From assembly GCF_002179965.1 (NCBI RefSeq), contig NZ_NGUQ01000015.1, forward strand, positions 496,001 to 560,000: a stretch of DNA of 64,000 nt, given 5' to 3'. Under the pieces are notes generated by a model. The model had not been told where the DNA came from. It ran no database searches and saw only the letters and a program-made list of their open reading frames with translations. Made by a program: the position numbers and the translations under genes. Source of the stretch: Pandoraea sp. PE-S2T-3 (GTDB taxonomy: Bacteria > Pseudomonadota > Gammaproteobacteria > Burkholderiales > Burkholderiaceae). Within the stretch, counting starts at the first letter, position 1. The number at the start of each line of letters is the position of its first letter. Below are positions 1 through 10,649 of the stretch, piece after piece.

Positions 1-1854
1 AGTATAGCCCGCGCGGTCGAAGAATTCCAGAATCTGCACGGCCCGCTTGCGCCCTAAACCCGTCGCATCGCGGAACCCGCCGGCCTCTATCCGGCCATCG
101 CCTTGCGCCACCAATTCGGCCAGCGCCTGCACGCAAGCATCGTCGTAGAACAAGTCTTTGACGATCTGATGCACCCGCCCCTGTCGCGCCAGTTTGCGCA
201 GCACCGCGCGCACCCGCTCTTCCGGCGCGCTCACGTCGCGCCCGAGATCACGCACCCACGGCGGATCGAATCGGCCCTGCGCAATGCGCGGCAATAACGC
301 CTCTGCCAACGCCGTCTCTTCCGCACTCATTTCCACACGGTGCGTCGGTAAATGCAGCCACGCGCCAGTACGTGTCAACGAACCGTCGGCCACCAGCGCC
401 TGTACGATCGCGCGCCAACGCGTCGCTTCCAGCGCCGGCCACGTCATCCGTCCAAGACGCGCAGCATCAAGCCCCGGCTCATCGGCCAATCGCGCATGGT
501 AGTCGCGCAACACGTCGAGTACGCGCGTGCGCATTGCCTCCCACGGCTGCGGCGCAAATGCCAACGACTCGCCGTCTGCCGCCGCCAGTACCACGGCATC
601 CGACGGCCATTGCCACGTCGCCGACGACAACCCTGTCAGCGCCGTCACCTGTGCACTCGTCAGCCCCTGCGGGGACTGCGCCAGCAGCCCAGAGAGACCG
701 TCGCCATCCAACGATCGCGCCATGGCATCGAGCCACGCCAACCGCGCCGCCGAACGCCGCTTCCGCTCCGGCCCCGCCGGATCGAGCACCCGACCGCCCC
801 CGACGGTTGCCGTCGCCTGCGGATTGCGCACGATGAACCGGTCGCCCGGCATGGTGCACACCGGCGTGTCGAAGACCAGTTGCACACGCATCGTGCCGCC
901 CGGCGCAAGCGTGTCGCCATCGAGAAGCACCGTACGCGCCTGCACGTGCGTCGTGCCCAGATGCACGTGCAGCGGAAACCATTGCGTCAGCGGCGCATTA
1001 CCATCGAGCCAATGCAACTCGACGTCCACATGCGTGGAAGGTGCCGAGAGTCCCGGCGCGACGATCCAGTCCCCTCTGTTGATCTGATCGCGTTCCACGC
1101 CCGTCAGATTCAACGCGCAACGCTCCCCTGCCCGGCCAGCTTCGACGGCACGGTTCTGCGCATGAATGCTACGCACGCGTACCGGCAAGCCCTGCGGCAT
1201 CAGCGTCAACGTGTCGCCCACGCGTACGGTGCCAGCAAACGCGGTGCCGGTGACCACCGTGCCGTGACCCGCCAGCGTGAATACCCGGTCGACGGCCAGA
1301 CGAAACAACGCATCGTCACGGCGCGCCGCATTGCCCGCCGCCTTCAATGCCTGCGCCGCATGCGTCAATTGATCGCGCAGCACCGCGACGCCCGCATCGC
1401 CCGGCGTGGTCGCCGACACCGGCACGATCTCTGCGCCAGCCAACGGCGTGTTCGCAAGCCACTGCGTGATCTCGCGTTTGACCCTGCCCAATCGCGGAAT
1501 ATCGACCCGATCCGCCTTCGACAACACCACCACGCCCTGACGCACGCCCAACATCGTGAGAATCGCCAGATGCTCGCGCGTCTGCGGCATAACGCCGTCG
1601 TCCGCCGCGATGACCAGCAACGCGAAGTCGATGCCGACTGCGCCCGCCGCCATCGTATGAATCAACTTCTCGTGACCCGGGACATCGATGAAGCCGAGGA
1701 CTTCACCATCGGGCAACGGCGTATACGCATAGCCCAGTTCGATGGAAATGCCGCGCGCCTTTTCTTCTTTCAGACGATCGGTGTCAACGCCGGTCAGGGC
1801 GCGCACCAGACTCGTCTTGCCGTGGTCGATATGACCCGCCGTGCCGACGATCAT
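1..1854 (-). CDS. selB: Selenocysteine-specific elongation factor SelB (3' end cut by window edge)
   Basis: SelB is the EF-Tu-like GTPase that carries Sec-tRNA(Sec) to the ribosome and binds the SECIS hairpin. The minus strand from the ATG at 1854 opens [19 protein letters not shown], a textbook SelB G1 loop. It continues with [15 protein letters not shown] (switch region) and FIDVPGHEK (G3). The frame stays open for 618 codons to base 1, ending in a winged-helix-like stretch ([20 protein letters not shown]), so probably only about 20-30 residues are missing. Its ATG overlaps the selA stop as ATGA, so the two are translationally coupled. Position at the end of the formate dehydrogenase operon fits its job of decoding the UGA in fdoG. 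Identification is firm; the true C-terminus is outside the window. Confidence 0.95.
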   Translation of the reverse strand, partial: MIVGTAGHIDHGKTSLVRALTGVDTDRLKEEKARGISIELGYAYTPLPDGEVLGFIDVPGHEKLIHTMAAGAVGIDFALLVIAADDGVMPQTREHLAILTMLGVRQGVVVLSKADRVDIPRLGRVKREITQWLANTPLAGAEIVPVSATTPGDAGVAVLRDQLTHAAQALKAAGNAARRDDALFRLAVDRVFTLAGHGTVVTGTAFAGTVRVGDTLTLMPQGLPVRVRSIHAQNRAVEAGRAGERCALNLTGVERDQINRGDWIVAPGLSAPSTHVDVELHWLDGNAPLTQWFPLHVHLGTTHVQARTVLLDGDTLAPGGTMRVQLVFDTPVCTMPGDRFIVRNPQATATVGGGRVLDPAGPERKRRSAARLAWLDAMARSLDGDGLSGLLAQSPQGLTSAQVTALTGLSSATWQWPSDAVVLAAADGESLAFAPQPWEAMRTRVLDVLRDYHARLADEPGLDAARLGRMTWPALEATRWRAIVQALVADGSLTRTGAWLHLPTHRVEMSAEETALAEALLPRIAQGRFDPPWVRDLGRDVSAPEERVRAVLRKLARQGRVHQIVKDLFYDDACVQALAELVAQGDGRIEAGGFRDATGLGRKRAVQILEFFDRAGYT

Positions 1855-3281
1855 GCGCGCAACTCCGCGAATTGCAGCGTCAGGCACGCCTCGTCGCTCG
1901 CCTCAAGGCAGCGAAGATCGAGCCACAACGTCTGGTCGGAAATACGTCCGATGACCGGATACGGCAGCCCGCGCAACGCCGCCTCAAGCTTGGCCAGCGC
2001 GCGTCCGCTGCCGCGCTTGCCCCCACCCGCCGGGGCAATCGTCAACCCATAGCTAGGCAGTTGTTCGACAGGCAGCGCCCCGCTGCCGATCTGACTCACC
2101 ATCGGTGCGGCGGCAACGGTATAGGCATCGCCCAGCGACTGCGCCAGCACCGGCGCAAGTCGCTCGGCCTGCGCGGCCATTTCGGCGCGCGTACGTGTGA
2201 GCAAACGCAGCGTCGTCAGGCGCTCGGGCAGATGTTCAGGATCACGATACAGACGCAGCACCGGCTCAAGCGCCGCCAGCGTGAGCTTGCCCACGCGCAA
2301 CGCCCGCTTGAGCGGGTGCTTCTTGATTTTGGCGATGAGGTCCTTGCGGCCCACGATCATGCCGGCCTGCGGACCACCGAGCAGCTTGTCGCCTGAGAAC
2401 GTGACCAAATCCGCACCGGCGGCGATCGTCTCCTGCACGGTGGTTTCGTGTGGCAGGCCCCATCGTTCGAGCGGCGTGAGCGTGCCGCTGCCCAGATCCA
2501 CCGCGACCGGAATGCCATGCGGTTTCGCAATGGCAGCGACTTCCGCAACTTCCACACTCTTGGTGAAACCCGTCACTTCGTAGTTGCTGCAATGCACCTT
2601 CATCAGCAGCGCCGTCTTCTCACCGATGGCATTGCGATAATCCGCCGCGTGCGTGCGATTGGTCGTGCCGATCTCGACGAGCTTGGCGCCCGCGTGGGTC
2701 ATGATGTCCGGAATACGGAACGCACCGCCAATCTCCACCAGCTCGCCACGCGACACGACCACTTCGCGCCGCTTGGCCAGCGTCGCCAACATCAGCAAGA
2801 CCGCCGCCGCATTGTTGTTGACCACCGTGGCCGCTTCGCCGCCTGTGAGCTCGCAAAGCAGCGGCGAGATCAGATCGTCGCGATCGCCGCGGCCACCCGT
2901 TGCCAGATCGAACTCAAGATTGGCAGGCGACGTCAACGCCTGCATGACCGCATCGACCGCCGCTTCGGGCAGCAACGCGCGGCCAAGATTGGTGTGCAGC
3001 ACCGTGCCCGTCAGGTTGAACACCGGACGCAACGTCGCACGATTGCGTGCGACCAACGTTCGCGCCACACGCGCGGCAAAGGCTTCGGGCGCCAACGCGT
3101 CGCGCGACAACGTCCCGGCAAGCGCTTCACCACGGCAAGCGTCCAGATCGGCACGCAACGTCGCAGTGACCTGCGTGCGTCCGAAGTCGGCGAGCGCGGC
3201 CTGAAAATCGGGCATGCCCAACAACCGGTCGAGCGACGGCAACTCTGCCGCGCCTACCGGCGCAAGATCGTCCTCGGCCAT
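1851..3281 (-). CDS. selA: L-seryl-tRNA(Sec) selenium transferase SelA
   Basis: SelA is a PLP enzyme that converts seryl-tRNA(Sec) to selenocysteinyl-tRNA(Sec) using selenophosphate. The 476-residue product has the expected family length. An N-terminal helical region precedes the fold-type-I PLP domain: [16 protein letters not shown] (about 90-105), the N-rich [11 protein letters not shown] (153-163) and the cofactor lysine in [14 protein letters not shown] (Lys299, like Lys295 of the E. coli enzyme). The start has a GAGGAG ribosome site 7 nt upstream and lies 4 nt after the fdhE stop. selC and selD, also needed for selenocysteine, are not in the window. Confidence 0.97.
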   Translation of the reverse strand: MAEDDLAPVGAAELPSLDRLLGMPDFQAALADFGRTQVTATLRADLDACRGEALAGTLSRDALAPEAFAARVARTLVARNRATLRPVFNLTGTVLHTNLGRALLPEAAVDAVMQALTSPANLEFDLATGGRGDRDDLISPLLCELTGGEAATVVNNNAAAVLLMLATLAKRREVVVSRGELVEIGGAFRIPDIMTHAGAKLVEIGTTNRTHAADYRNAIGEKTALLMKVHCSNYEVTGFTKSVEVAEVAAIAKPHGIPVAVDLGSGTLTPLERWGLPHETTVQETIAAGADLVTFSGDKLLGGPQAGMIVGRKDLIAKIKKHPLKRALRVGKLTLAALEPVLRLYRDPEHLPERLTTLRLLTRTRAEMAAQAERLAPVLAQSLGDAYTVAAAPMVSQIGSGALPVEQLPSYGLTIAPAGGGKRGSGRALAKLEAALRGLPYPVIGRISDQTLWLDLRCLEASDEACLTLQFAELRA

Positions 3282-3285
3282 GTCG

Positions 3286-4344
3286 TTACTCCTCGGCGTT
3301 TTGCCAGAGCAACGGATTGCCGTTGGCGCGTGCGTAGCCCGCTTCGCCCATCAACACGTCGAGCGCCAGGCTCGCCAGATCGTCGGCAACCGGTTCCACG
3401 AACGGGTCTTTGTCCTGATAGAAAATCTTGCGGTAGCTGTGACAGTCGTCGCACGACTCGGCACGGCTGGGCGACGACGCCACGCGCTTGGCGGCTTCGT
3501 CGAGTTTGGGCCTGCCGGATTCCGTCAACTCGGGGGTCCCGGCGGCGGCGTCGGCAGCCTGCGCCGGGTGGGCAGCCTGCGCGAAAAGATCAGCCTTGGC
3601 GCTCGCCTCGCCCTGCTTGTCGACCACGTGATACGCCACGTGCTCGCTCGCTTCGCAATGCGTGCATTTCACGCGCACCATGTGCCATTCGGTCGAACAC
3701 AGGCCACACGCGAGATAGCGATAGCCTTCGTGAGCGCCGCCGATGCGCACTACGCTCGCCACCGGCAGCGTGCCGCACACGGGGCAGATGTTCGGCACGT
3801 CGAGCATCGGCACTTCACCGGCATCGAACGTGCTTGCCACACCTGTCCACAGCACTTGCAGTGCCGCCATCAGGAACGGTGCACTCGCGGCATCCACGCC
3901 CTTGCCATGCCCGGCGAGCAGCGACTGTGCGGCCGTGTCCAGCGTGGCGGCGTCAGCATTGCGAATGCGATCGAGCACGCCGCGCACCGCCGGCGGCAAG
4001 TCGGCCTGTGCCGCCACGGCATCGAGCAACGGGGTGAGCAACGGCTTCCAGCGGCCGACTTCATAGCCGCTATTGGCCGGCACGAGCGGCATGCAATGCT
4101 GCTGCGCCTGCGCAATCGATTCCGCGGACGGACGCTCCGCCACAAAGTTCTCGATCTCGCTGCGCTGCGCATCGACCAGTGCGGCCATTAGCCGCAGGTA
4201 GTCGCCCAGCGGATGCCCCTCGGCAAGCTGACGCAAACGCGCCGCACGCGCCGAAAAAATTTCGGCGCGTTGCGGCATGCGAAGACGGGGGATGGCGGTG
4301 CGATCGAGGGACTCGATCTGTCCGGGTTGAAGGATGCGTTGCAA
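3286..4344 (-). CDS. fdhE: Formate dehydrogenase accessory protein FdhE
   Basis: FdhE is a cytoplasmic iron-binding maturation factor needed for active respiratory formate dehydrogenase. The 352-residue protein starts [21 protein letters not shown] and carries the family's rubredoxin-like CXXC motifs: [30 protein letters not shown] and a later ESCDDCHSY. It is somewhat longer than the roughly 309-residue E. coli protein; part of the extra length is an Ala-rich insertion ([15 protein letters not shown]) before the last CXXC. It sits 42 nt after fdoI and 4 nt before selA in the same operon. The family call is secure. Confidence 0.93.
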   Translation of the reverse strand: MQRILQPGQIESLDRTAIPRLRMPQRAEIFSARAARLRQLAEGHPLGDYLRLMAALVDAQRSEIENFVAERPSAESIAQAQQHCMPLVPANSGYEVGRWKPLLTPLLDAVAAQADLPPAVRGVLDRIRNADAATLDTAAQSLLAGHGKGVDAASAPFLMAALQVLWTGVASTFDAGEVPMLDVPNICPVCGTLPVASVVRIGGAHEGYRYLACGLCSTEWHMVRVKCTHCEASEHVAYHVVDKQGEASAKADLFAQAAHPAQAADAAAGTPELTESGRPKLDEAAKRVASSPSRAESCDDCHSYRKIFYQDKDPFVEPVADDLASLALDVLMGEAGYARANGNPLLWQNAEE

Positions 4345-4386
4345 GGTGGCTGGCCTCGTAGGAGCGTCCAGCCACCGGGGCCGGAC

Positions 4387-5091
4387 TTACTTGTTGAGCT
4401 GCTTGTACCAGGCGCGATGGTGTTTCCACGCCCAGCCGCGAGTCACGGTGCCACGTGTCATGGCACCCACGGACCCTTTGATCCAGATCGCCGCGTAGAT
4501 GTGCGTAATGATGCCGCAAATCAATACGAATGCACACACCGCGTGCACGTCGGAGGCGAGCCGAATCACCCAGATCGGGAAGTAGAACGCGAAGTACGCG
4601 CGCCAGATCACGATCCCCGACGCGAGCAGGCCGAGCATGCACAGCACCATCACGTAGAAGAGCAGCTTTTGTCCGGCGTTGTAACGCCCGACTTCCGGCA
4701 GATTCTCCTCGCGATTGTTCAGCACATCGCCGATCTTCATCATCCACTCGCGGTCGCGCGACTCGAACTTGTTGTAGCGGGCAAGCCGCAGTGCGAGCCA
4801 CACAAAACCGGCAAACATCACCAGTCCGACGAAGGGATGCAGAATCCGCGTCCACGGCCCGCCACCGAACAAATTGGTGAGCCAGAACATCGACGGATGG
4901 AACAGCGCCAGTCCGGACAGCGCGAGCAGGATGAACGTGCCCGCGACAATCCAGTGGTTGATGCGCTCCGCCGCGTTGTAACGCTGAATCAGATCGTCCT
5001 TCGGATGGTGCTGATGCCCCGTGTAGGACGGATATCCCTCATGGTCCGGCTGCCCCGGACGGACCTCACGTTCGCTAGGTTCTTGCGACAT
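4387..5091 (-). CDS. fdoI: Formate dehydrogenase, cytochrome b556 (gamma) subunit
   Basis: This integral membrane cytochrome b passes electrons from the FdoGH dimer to quinone. The 234-residue protein has a polar N-terminus, then RYNAAERINHWIVAGTFILLALSG, the first helix with its conserved His. Further helices are at about 77-97, 144-164 and 182-202, the last with DVHAVCAFVLICGIITHIY supplying haem-ligand histidines. E. coli FdoI is 211 residues, so the N-terminal tail here is a little longer. The ATG lies 2 nt after the fdoH stop, indicating tight coupling. Confidence 0.93.
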   Translation of the reverse strand: MSQEPSEREVRPGQPDHEGYPSYTGHQHHPKDDLIQRYNAAERINHWIVAGTFILLALSGLALFHPSMFWLTNLFGGGPWTRILHPFVGLVMFAGFVWLALRLARYNKFESRDREWMMKIGDVLNNREENLPEVGRYNAGQKLLFYVMVLCMLGLLASGIVIWRAYFAFYFPIWVIRLASDVHAVCAFVLICGIITHIYAAIWIKGSVGAMTRGTVTRGWAWKHHRAWYKQLNK

Positions 5092-5093
5092 CG

Positions 5094-6047
5094 TCAGACC
5101 TCCTCGTGCGTGGCGACACCCTTCGGACCATTGCCGGGGTCATCGCCCTTGCGGGATGCATCGTACCGGCGGGCTTCCTCTTCATCCTCTTCGGTCGTCT
5201 CGTTCGGACCGGTCTTGATGTAGTGGAAGAAGCCGGCAATCGCGGTGAACGCCATCGCGGCCACGCCCAGCGGTTTCGCAATGCCCTTCCAGAACGTGAC
5301 CATCGGGCTGATGCGCGGGTTATCCGGCAGGCCGTGGTACAGCGACGGCTTGTCGGCATGGTGCAGCACATACATCACGTGCGTGCCGCCCACCCCGGCC
5401 GGGTCGTACAACCCGGCATTGTCGAAGCCGCGTGACTTCAGGTCTTCGATGCGCTCTTCCGCCTGATCCTTCATGGCGTCTTTGGTGCCGAACATGATCG
5501 CGCCGGTCGGGCACGTCTTCACGCACGCCGGCTCAAGCCCCACGGACACACGGTCGGAACACAGCGTGCACTTGTACGCCTTGTGATCCTTCTGCGAGAT
5601 GCGCGGAATATTGAACGGACACCCGGTGATGCAGTAGCCGCAGCCGATGCAGTTCTCTTCGTGAAAATCGACGATGCCGTTGGCGTACTGCACGATCGCC
5701 CCCGGCGACGGGCAGGCCTTCAGGCAGCCCGGGTCCTCGCAGTGCATGCAGCCGTCCTTGCGGATCAGCCACTCGAGGTCGCCCTTCGGGTTTTCGTACT
5801 CGGTGAAGCGCATGAGCGTCCACGAGTCCGCCGACAAGTCGCGCGGGTTGTCGTACACGCCCACGTTCTCGCCGACTTCGTCACGCAGATCGTTCCACTC
5901 CATGCATGCGGTCTGGCAAGCCTTGCAGCCGATGCACTTCGAGACGTCGATCAGTTTGGCGACGTCGCCCGTGTGCGATTCACGCACCGAGGGCGACGGC
6001 AGCGTGGTCGCCGAGCGCCGTTTGATATCAAGTGATTGCAATGCCAT
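5094..6047 (-). CDS. fdoH: Formate dehydrogenase, iron-sulfur (beta) subunit
   Basis: The beta subunit carries four [4Fe-4S] clusters between the molybdopterin subunit and the cytochrome. Sets of cysteines are visible in order: [11 protein letters not shown] (about 38-48), [27 protein letters not shown] and CTLCSDR...CVKTCP. A single C-terminal membrane anchor follows ([18 protein letters not shown]), then a charged tail. The length of 317 residues is close to the 300 of E. coli FdoH. The start has a GGGAGG ribosome site only 4 nt upstream and lies 9 nt after the fdoG stop. Confidence 0.95.
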   Translation of the reverse strand: MALQSLDIKRRSATTLPSPSVRESHTGDVAKLIDVSKCIGCKACQTACMEWNDLRDEVGENVGVYDNPRDLSADSWTLMRFTEYENPKGDLEWLIRKDGCMHCEDPGCLKACPSPGAIVQYANGIVDFHEENCIGCGYCITGCPFNIPRISQKDHKAYKCTLCSDRVSVGLEPACVKTCPTGAIMFGTKDAMKDQAEERIEDLKSRGFDNAGLYDPAGVGGTHVMYVLHHADKPSLYHGLPDNPRISPMVTFWKGIAKPLGVAAMAFTAIAGFFHYIKTGPNETTEEDEEEARRYDASRKGDDPGNGPKGVATHEEV

Positions 6048-6056
6048 GGCGCCTCC

Positions 6057-9000
6057 CTATGCCTTCTCGACCTTCACCAGGAACGACTTCACTTCCGGTG
6101 TCTGCGAGTTACCGTCGCCGACGATCGGAGTGAGCGTGTTCGCAAGGAAGCCCGGTTTGGCGACCCCCTTGAAGCCCCAGTGAATCGGAATGCCCACGTG
6201 ATGGACGGTCTTGCCGTCGATCTGGAGCGCCCGCAACCGCTTGGTCACTACCGCCTTGGCCTTGATAAAGCCTCGGTTCGATGACACCTTGACCGTATCG
6301 CCCGCCACCACCCCGACCTCCTTGGCCAGCGCTTCGCCAATTTCGACGAATTGCTCGGGCTGGATGATCGAGTTGAGCAACGCGTGCTTGGTCCAGTAGT
6401 GGAAGTGCTCGGTCAGACGATACGTCGTCGCCACATACGGGAATTTATCCGCAGTCCCCATCGTCGCCAGATCGTCCGGGAACACGCGAGCGCCCGGATT
6501 GCTGGTGACCTTGGGGTTCTTCGGATGCAACGGGTTGTAGCCCAGCGGCGTCTCGAACGGCTCGTAGTGCTCGGGGAACGGCCCTTCGGCCATGCCCGCC
6601 TTCGCGAAGAAGCGCGCCACGCCTTCGGGGTTCATGATGAACGGCCCCATACCGCCGGCCGGATCTTCATCCACCTTGAAGTCGGGCACGTCGGCGCCCA
6701 CCCACGACTTGCCGTTCCACGAAATCAGCTTGTGCTTCGGGTTGAACGGTTTGCCGGCCACGTCGGCCGAGGCGCGGTTGTACAGAATGCGCCGGTTGGC
6801 AGGCCATGCCCACGCCCAGTTCAGCGTCTGGCCGATACCGGTCGGGTCGCTGTTGTCACGGCGTGCCATCTGGTTACCGGCCTGCGTCCACGAACCCGCG
6901 AAGATCCAGCAGCCCGATGACGTGCTGCCGTCGTCCTTCAACTCGGCAAAACCGGCCAACTGCTCGCCGGCCTTGCGCGTGACCTTGGTCGGGTCTTTCG
7001 GATCGACGATGTCCTTGAGCGCCTTGCCGTTGTATTCCTTGGCGATTTCTTCCGGCGACGGGCTCTCTGCCTGTGCATATGGCCACGAGAGATTGACGAT
7101 CGGGTCGGGGTACTTGCCGCCCTGCGTCTTGTACATCTCGCGCAGGCGCAGGAACAGGCCCGACATGATCTCGATGTCGCTACGTGCCTCACCCGGCGGC
7201 TCGGCGCCCTTCCAGTGCCACTGCAACCAGCGCCCGGAGTTGACGAGCGCACCGTCTTCTTCCGCGAAACAGGTGGTCGGCAGACGGAACACCTCGGTCT
7301 GGATCTTGCTCGAATCGACGTTGTTGTGTTCGCCGAAGTTCTTCCAGAACTCGGACGTCTCGGTCGCGAGCGGGTCCATGATGACCAGGAACTTGAGCTG
7401 GGCCAGTGCGGAATCCCACTTGACCTTCGCCGGGGCCGCCGCGATCGGGTTGAAGCCCTGTGCGATGTAGCCGGTGATCTTGCCCTTGTTCATCAACTCC
7501 AGCACTTGCAACAGATCGTACGGCTTGTCGAGCTTGGGCAGATAGTCGTACGCCCAGTTGTTCTCGGCCGTGGCAGCATCGCCCCACCACGCCTTCATCA
7601 GGCTGACGTGGAACTTCGGGTAGTTCTGCCAGTAGCTGAGCTGGTTCGGACGCAGCGGCTTTTGCGTGCGGGCCGTCAGGTACTGATCGATAGACTGCTC
7701 GGCCTGCTTGGGCAACGACATGTAGCCCGGCAGCAAGTCGGTCATCAGCCCCAGATCGGTCAGCCCCTGAATGTTGGAGTGACCGCGCAGCGCGTTCATG
7801 CCGCCGCCCACCGCACCGATATTGCCCAGCAGCAACTGCACCATGGCACCGGTACGAATGATCTGCGAGCCGATCGAGTGCTGCGTCCATCCCAGTGCAT
7901 ACAGGATGGTCATCGTGCGCGTAGGCGTCGAGCACTCGGCAATCTGCTTGAAGATGTACTCGACCTTGTCGGCCGGCGTACCGCACACCCGCTCGACCAT
8001 GTCGATCGTATAGCGCGAGTAGTGCTGCTTCATCAGTTGGAAGACCGTGCGCGGGTGTTGCAGCGTGGGGTCGGTGAGCACGAAGCCGTCCGCGCCCTTC
8101 TGGTAATCCCAGGAGCTGCGGTCGTAGGTGCGCTTCTCGGCGTTGTAGCCGGAGAAGAGCCCGTCTTCGAACTGGAACTCGTCTTTCACCAGGAAGGTGA
8201 AGTCGGTGTAGTTCTTGACGTATTCGTGTTGAATCTTGTCGTTCGTGAGCAGGTAGTTGATCAACCCGCCGAGGAAGACGATGTCCGTGCCGGTACGAAT
8301 CGGGGCGTAATAATCCGCGACCGATGCCGAACGGTTGAAGCGCGGGTCAACGACGATCAGGCGCGCTTTGTTGTGCGCCTTCGCCTCGGTCACCCATTTG
8401 AAACCGCACGGGTGTGCCTCGGCTGCGTTGCCGCCCATGATGAGCACCAGATCCGCGTTCTTGATGTCGACCCAATGGTTCGTCATCGCTCCACGGCCAA
8501 ACGTCGGGGCAAGACCTGCCACCGTCGGGCCATGTCAGACACGTGCCTGATTATCGAATCCCAGCATCCCGGTACTGCGGATGACTTTGTGAGTGAGATA
8601 ACCGACTTCGTTGCTCGACGCCGACGCGGCCAGCATGCCGGTCGTGGTCCAGCGGTTGACCGTCATGCCGTCGTCGGTTTTCTCGACGAAATTGGCATCG
8701 CGGTCGGCCTTCATCAGCTTGGCGATGCGATCGAGCGCGTCGTCCCAGGAGATGCGTTCCCACTTGTCGGAACCGGGCTTGCGGTACTCGGGGTACTTGA
8801 GGCGGCTCGGACTATGGATGAAGTCGATCAGGCTGGCACCCTTCGGGCACAGTGTGCCGCGATTGACCGGGTGATCGGGATCGCCTTCGATGTGGAAAAC
8901 GCTCTTCTTCGCGTTCTTTGCACCGTCGCCGTAGCTGTACATGAGAATGCCGCAAGCGACGGAACAGTACGGACAGGTGTTGCGGGTCTCGGTCGCACGC

Positions 9001-9125
9001 GCGAGCTTGAACTGGCGAACTTCGGCCAGCGCAGCGTCGGGTGCGAACCCGAGCATTGCCAGGCTGGACCCTGCCAGCGTTGCGCCACTCACTTTGAGGA
9101 ACTGGCGCCTGGACATATTAAGCAT
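6057..9125 (-). CDS. fdoG: Formate dehydrogenase major subunit, selenocysteine-containing (UGA at 8535-8537)
   Basis: This periplasmic, molybdopterin-dependent catalytic subunit oxidises formate to CO2. Two open frames (6057-8534 and 8538-9125) are joined by an in-frame TGA read as selenocysteine 197; the context ARV-U-HGPTVAGLAPTFGRGAM is the canonical FdnG/FdoG active site (Sec196 in E. coli). Product length is 1022 residues, matching the family. The chosen ATG at 9125 has GAGGAG 9 nt upstream and begins a twin-arginine signal (SRRQFLKVSG). The N-terminal [4Fe-4S] site is TCPYCSVACG plus TLCPKG. Gene callers that do not model selenocysteine would split this gene or call it broken; it is intact. 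Whether fdo or fdn is the better name is uncertain. Confidence 0.95.
8497..8537 (-). promoter_or_regulatory. Bacterial SECIS element in fdoG
   Basis: Directly 3' of the UGA, the minus strand folds as CGG-T-GGCA-GGTCT-TGCC-CCG: an upper stem GGCA/TGCC with a GGUCU loop, a single bulged U, and a lower CGG/CCG stem, with outer GGCC/GGCC pairing. The bulged U and the GU in the loop are the features SelB is known to recognise in E. coli fdhF and fdnG. Seen directly in the sequence; function is inferred from the match and from linked selA/selB. Confidence 0.9.
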
Positions 9126-9309
9126 GGGGGAATTCTCCTCAAATCTTTGGAAACTTTGCGGGAGTCTGTTGAGTATAGAGCAAAGTGTTCTGCGTTTTCC
9201 GTGACTTAGCACAAACCATGCCGAAAATGTCGTTGCAGTGCACAACGTGGGAACTTCCCCAACAATTTGGTATTCTGAGCGTCACTTTGGTCACCGTCCC
9301 CCGAAGGTA

Positions 9310-10008
9310 ATGGATACATTGCCCCCTGTAGATGATGTGACGGACCTGATCGCGTGTCCCAATTGCGACACTCTGCACCGTCGCATGGATCTCCCGCCGC
9401 ACGAGACTGCCCGCTGCGTACGCTGTCACTCGGTGCTCTATCGCTCTCCCGACCTTCGCCTGTCGCGCGTGCTCGCGCTCACGGTGACGTGTCTGATCGT
9501 CTTCGCCATTGCCAATGCGTTCCCGATCGTCGAGATCGAGGTGCAAGGCATCTATACCGAAACCACACTCATCGGCGCCGCCTGGGCGCTCTACCGCGAG
9601 GGCATGTGGCTGGTGGCCCTGCTCGTGTTCGCGACGACGGTATTGTTTCCCCTGTCGCAACTGCTCGCCCTCGTCCACCTGATCGCACCGCTCTCGGTCG
9701 GCCGCCGGCCGCGCGCCGTGTTTGCCGTGATGCGCGCGATCGAGTTCTGCCGTCCGTGGGGCATGATCGAAGTCTTCATGCTCGGCGTGCTGGTGTCGCT
9801 GGTGAAGCTCTCGGCCATGGCCAGCGTGTTGCCGGGCATTGCGCTCTGGGCCTTTTGTGCGCTCACCGTATTTCTCGCGATGGTGCTCTCGTACGACCTG
9901 CGCAATCTATGGCAGTTGATCGACCGCACGCCGGACCCTGTCGCCCAAGATGCCCGCGCCAAGGCCATTGACCGTGCCCGCAACGAACGCGGGACGGTGC
10001 CCCGATGA
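9310..10008 (+). CDS. pqiA: PqiA-family membrane protein, N-terminal half
   Basis: PqiA proteins are inner-membrane partners of PqiB in lipid transport across the envelope. The 232-residue product starts with a zinc-ribbon-like pair, CPNCDTLHRR and CVRCHSVLYR, followed by four predicted membrane segments (LALTVTCLIVFAIANAFPIVEIEV and others). This is the first of the two repeated domains that are fused in E. coli PqiA (417 residues). The ATG at 9310 is preceded by GAAGG at short spacing; in-frame upstream codons look non-coding. It overlaps the next gene by 4 nt and is divergent from fdoG across a 184-nt gap. Confidence 0.88.
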   Translation: MDTLPPVDDVTDLIACPNCDTLHRRMDLPPHETARCVRCHSVLYRSPDLRLSRVLALTVTCLIVFAIANAFPIVEIEVQGIYTETTLIGAAWALYREGMWLVALLVFATTVLFPLSQLLALVHLIAPLSVGRRPRAVFAVMRAIEFCRPWGMIEVFMLGVLVSLVKLSAMASVLPGIALWAFCALTVFLAMVLSYDLRNLWQLIDRTPDPVAQDARAKAIDRARNERGTVPR

Positions 10009-10649
10009 AGTATCTCACGGCGAAAGCGGCCGGGTTGGTGGCCTGCCACGTCTGCGGCCGGCTCGCACGCGAAGTCAAAACGGTGGAAAAGGAGCGCTGC
10101 CCACGCTGCGGCGCGGTGCTGCACCAGCGCAAGGTCGACAGTCTGGCGCGCACCTGGGCCTTGCTGATCGCGGCAGCCATCCTGTACATTCCCGCCAACC
10201 TCCTGCCCATGATGCAGACGCGCTCGCTGCTGGGTAACTCCAGCGACACCATCATGAGCGGCGTGATCTATTTCTGGACCAGCGGCGAATACGATCTGGC
10301 CATCGTGGTCTTCACGGCCAGTATTCTGGTGCCCATGCTCAAGCTCATTGCGCTGTCGCTGCTGTGCTTCACGGCGCAGCGCGGTGCCCGCTGGAAACCG
10401 CATCAACGCACGAAGCTCTATCACATGGTCGAATTCATCGGCCGCTGGTCGATGCTCGATGTTTTCGTCGTGGCACTGATGGTCGCGCTCGTGAATATCC
10501 AGTCACTGGCCGTGATTCAAGCCGGCCCCGGCATCGTGGCCTTCGGCTCGGTGGTGGTGCTGACCATGCTGGCCTCCATGCAGTTCGACCCGCGCCTGAT
10601 CTGGGACCAGATCCGCGACGACGACACCGAACAGGACGACCATGACTGA
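10005..10649 (+). CDS. PqiA-family membrane protein, C-terminal half
   Basis: This is the second PqiA domain as a separate 214-residue protein: zinc-ribbon motifs CHVCGRLA and CPRCGAVLHQRK, then four membrane segments including TWALLIAAAILYIPANLLPMM and the conserved SGVIYFWTSGEYDLAIVVF. It starts inside the stop of the upstream gene (ATGA) and overlaps pqiB by 8 nt, so the four pqi genes are one coupled unit. The split arrangement is seen directly; that the two halves assemble like the fused E. coli protein is inference. Confidence 0.88.
   Translation: MKYLTAKAAGLVACHVCGRLAREVKTVEKERCPRCGAVLHQRKVDSLARTWALLIAAAILYIPANLLPMMQTRSLLGNSSDTIMSGVIYFWTSGEYDLAIVVFTASILVPMLKLIALSLLCFTAQRGARWKPHQRTKLYHMVEFIGRWSMLDVFVVALMVALVNIQSLAVIQAGPGIVAFGSVVVLTMLASMQFDPRLIWDQIRDDDTEQDDHD

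Noticed and set aside
352-2052. Long plus-strand open frame opposite selB
   Set aside because: It is Arg/Gln/His-rich shadow coding typical of high-GC DNA; the minus strand encodes an unmistakable SelB.
8535-8537. Stop codon suggesting fdoG is a pseudogene or two genes
   Set aside because: The TGA lies at the known selenocysteine position, with a SECIS hairpin and linked selA/selB.
7215-9209. 664-codon plus-strand open frame opposite fdoG
   Set aside because: Antisense shadow; no ribosome site and composition unlike a protein, while the minus strand is a conserved formate dehydrogenase.
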